This document shows positions 62,815-64,000 of a stretch of 64,000 nucleotides of DNA, piece after piece. Within the stretch, counting starts at the first letter, position 1. Each line of letters opens with the position of its first letter. The translations under genes were made by a program, and so were the position numbers. Source of the DNA: Brachycybe producta (Eukaryota; Arthropoda; Diplopoda; Playtdesmida; Andrognathidae). The notes under the pieces were generated by a model that saw only the letters and a list, made by a program, of their open reading frames with translations, had not been told where the DNA came from and made no database searches. The stretch is taken from the NCBI GenBank assembly GCA_036925085.1, contig JAUPFP010000060.1:307501-371500 (forward strand). The letters are read 5' to 3'.

Positions 62815-64000
62815 CCTACTTCATAACCCTCTTAACCTTAAGTCTGCAGCTGGGATTTATGGATTTCTCCACCCAAGGGGCTCATACAGACCCTGTAAGT
62901 CTCTGGTGTTCACTGGTGCCCCAGAGGAAGCCGGCAACACCTCGAAAGCCTTCGGTTTCCTCGGTCGGAGGTTATACCGTGGCTAAGGGGCTTCTTCTGC
63001 CTTAGAGTCAGGAGACTCATCAGCCAAGACAGGCTGCCTGGACAGTCCCAGAGGAACATCACGTCCTCCATGTCCTATCAGCCTTGGACTCAGCATCACT
63101 GATTCCTTCAGAGGTCAAAGAGGTGTCAGAGCCGCCCAGGCCATCTTACTCACGAAATCCACATGTGGGAATGTACGGCTACAAGTTATCAACATGAAAC
63201 TGGTCCTGCACTTTTCGACCATACCCATCTACGAATTCTACCTCGTAGACCAGGTCGGAAACCTGCCAGACCACCGTACACAGCTGAGCTTTATACGCCC
63301 AATTTCACTTCTTGGTGTGGCTGAGTTTACCAGCCATATCCCTCATCCAGTCCTTCATACCAGACTGGTACATGGGCGGCTTCACCCAGCCAGCGTCATA
63401 CTGGCTCTTTTGTCATGCCTGAGCAGCCGCTAAATTTTGATGAACATGCTCCTCTACAGCTTGCTGGTCAGGCAAGTCGCGGACCAGACCGTCAGGAAGA
63501 AGATTATCAATCCCCAACCTGGGCTCTCGACCAAATAACAATTGGTACGGAGACACTTCTGTGCTTTCCTGCACCACAGTGTTGTAAGCCCACACAGCGG
63601 GCAGTAACTCATCCCACCAATCACATTGCTCCTTGAGGGCATCAAGGTAACACTCGATGGTTTTTATTAGGGTCTTGTTCGTATGCTTCGTAAGCCCATT
63701 AACTTGCAGATGGTACGCCATCGCGAAGTGCTTCATTATATTATAACACTCCAGGAACTGTCGCAAACTTTTGCCACAGAACTGGGATCCATGATCCGAG
63801 GTGAAGTAGCTACCATGATAAACAAATATGTGACTTGCCCCACGGATGCAGGAAATGGCCCAATGAAGTCTATTCCCCAGGCATGAACTGGGTACTTCAG
63901 AACTAGCAGTTGCAAGAATCCTTTAGCTTTTGCAAACTGTCATACCCTCTGACACACTAAGCATGACTTAACATACTCTACCATGTCACGTTTCATACCT
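62815..64000 (-). pseudogene. Element H: minus-strand pol remnant, cut by window end
   Basis: Read from 64000 down: the end of an integrase zinc-finger region, then a core (the 63766-63413 frame contains TKHTNKTLIKTIECYLDALK, WAYNTVVQESTEVSPYQLLFG and DLPDQQAVEEH), the integrase C-terminal region near 63300-63190 and a pol tail (SEAEEAP-like, YNL) to about 62815. Closest to C and D. Frameshifts separate the parts. The element continues beyond the window; the border at 62815 shows no LTR. Confidence 0.78.

Overview
This window is eukaryotic and almost entirely transposable-element sequence. There are no bacterial-style operons. The single-copy DNA between elements is AT-rich. The element types (CR1/L2-like LINE with APE endonuclease, Ty3/Gypsy LTR elements, a CACTA-type DNA transposon, small TIR elements) suggest a repeat-rich metazoan genome, most likely an arthropod or another invertebrate; the species cannot be fixed from sequence alone. 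No complete host gene was recognised; one candidate host promoter and first exon lies at about 50.1 kb and 62.46-62.57 kb.

Layout. 1-9.2 kb: AT-rich DNA with a solo LTR (922-1477, 4-bp target duplication), LINE fragments, and a longer decayed LINE (3636-8535) whose reverse transcriptase is split by a minus-strand solo LTR (6774-7589); a second 5'-truncated LINE copy follows. 9.5-13.6 kb: hairpin-forming small TIR elements, LTR fragments and a 37-bp-arm inverted repeat. 13643-24001: element A, a full-length young Gypsy element with 921-bp LTRs that look identical, CTTT target duplications, gag, and a 2189-codon pol read by a predicted -1 frameshift. 24.4-28.2 kb: decayed relative B (LTR and gag), interrupted by a CACTA-like transposon.

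28203-49650: a cluster of decayed copies of a second Gypsy family. E runs minus (28203-37549). C runs plus (37550-46955) and carries D nested in its third ORF (42204-46176). F runs minus (46928-49650). 50118-62454: element G, the best copy of this second family, with GAAG target duplications, LTRs about 1.5% diverged, a long structured leader, gag, pol with one stop inside integrase, and a third reading frame. 62815-64000: minus-strand pol remnant H, cut by the window edge.

Main inferences. Both families appear to use -1 ribosomal frameshifting (TTTAAAC in A and B, GTTAAAC in G), each with a hairpin 5-6 nt downstream. In the G family a GT-AG intron (58053-58717 in G, splice sites also visible in F and partly in C) joins the end of pol to the third ORF in the right frame. 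The LTRs, leader and intron are dense in short hairpins whose sequence changes between copies while pairing is kept. The third ORF ends in a domain of unknown function found in five places here, with a possible counterpart at the C-terminus of A pol.
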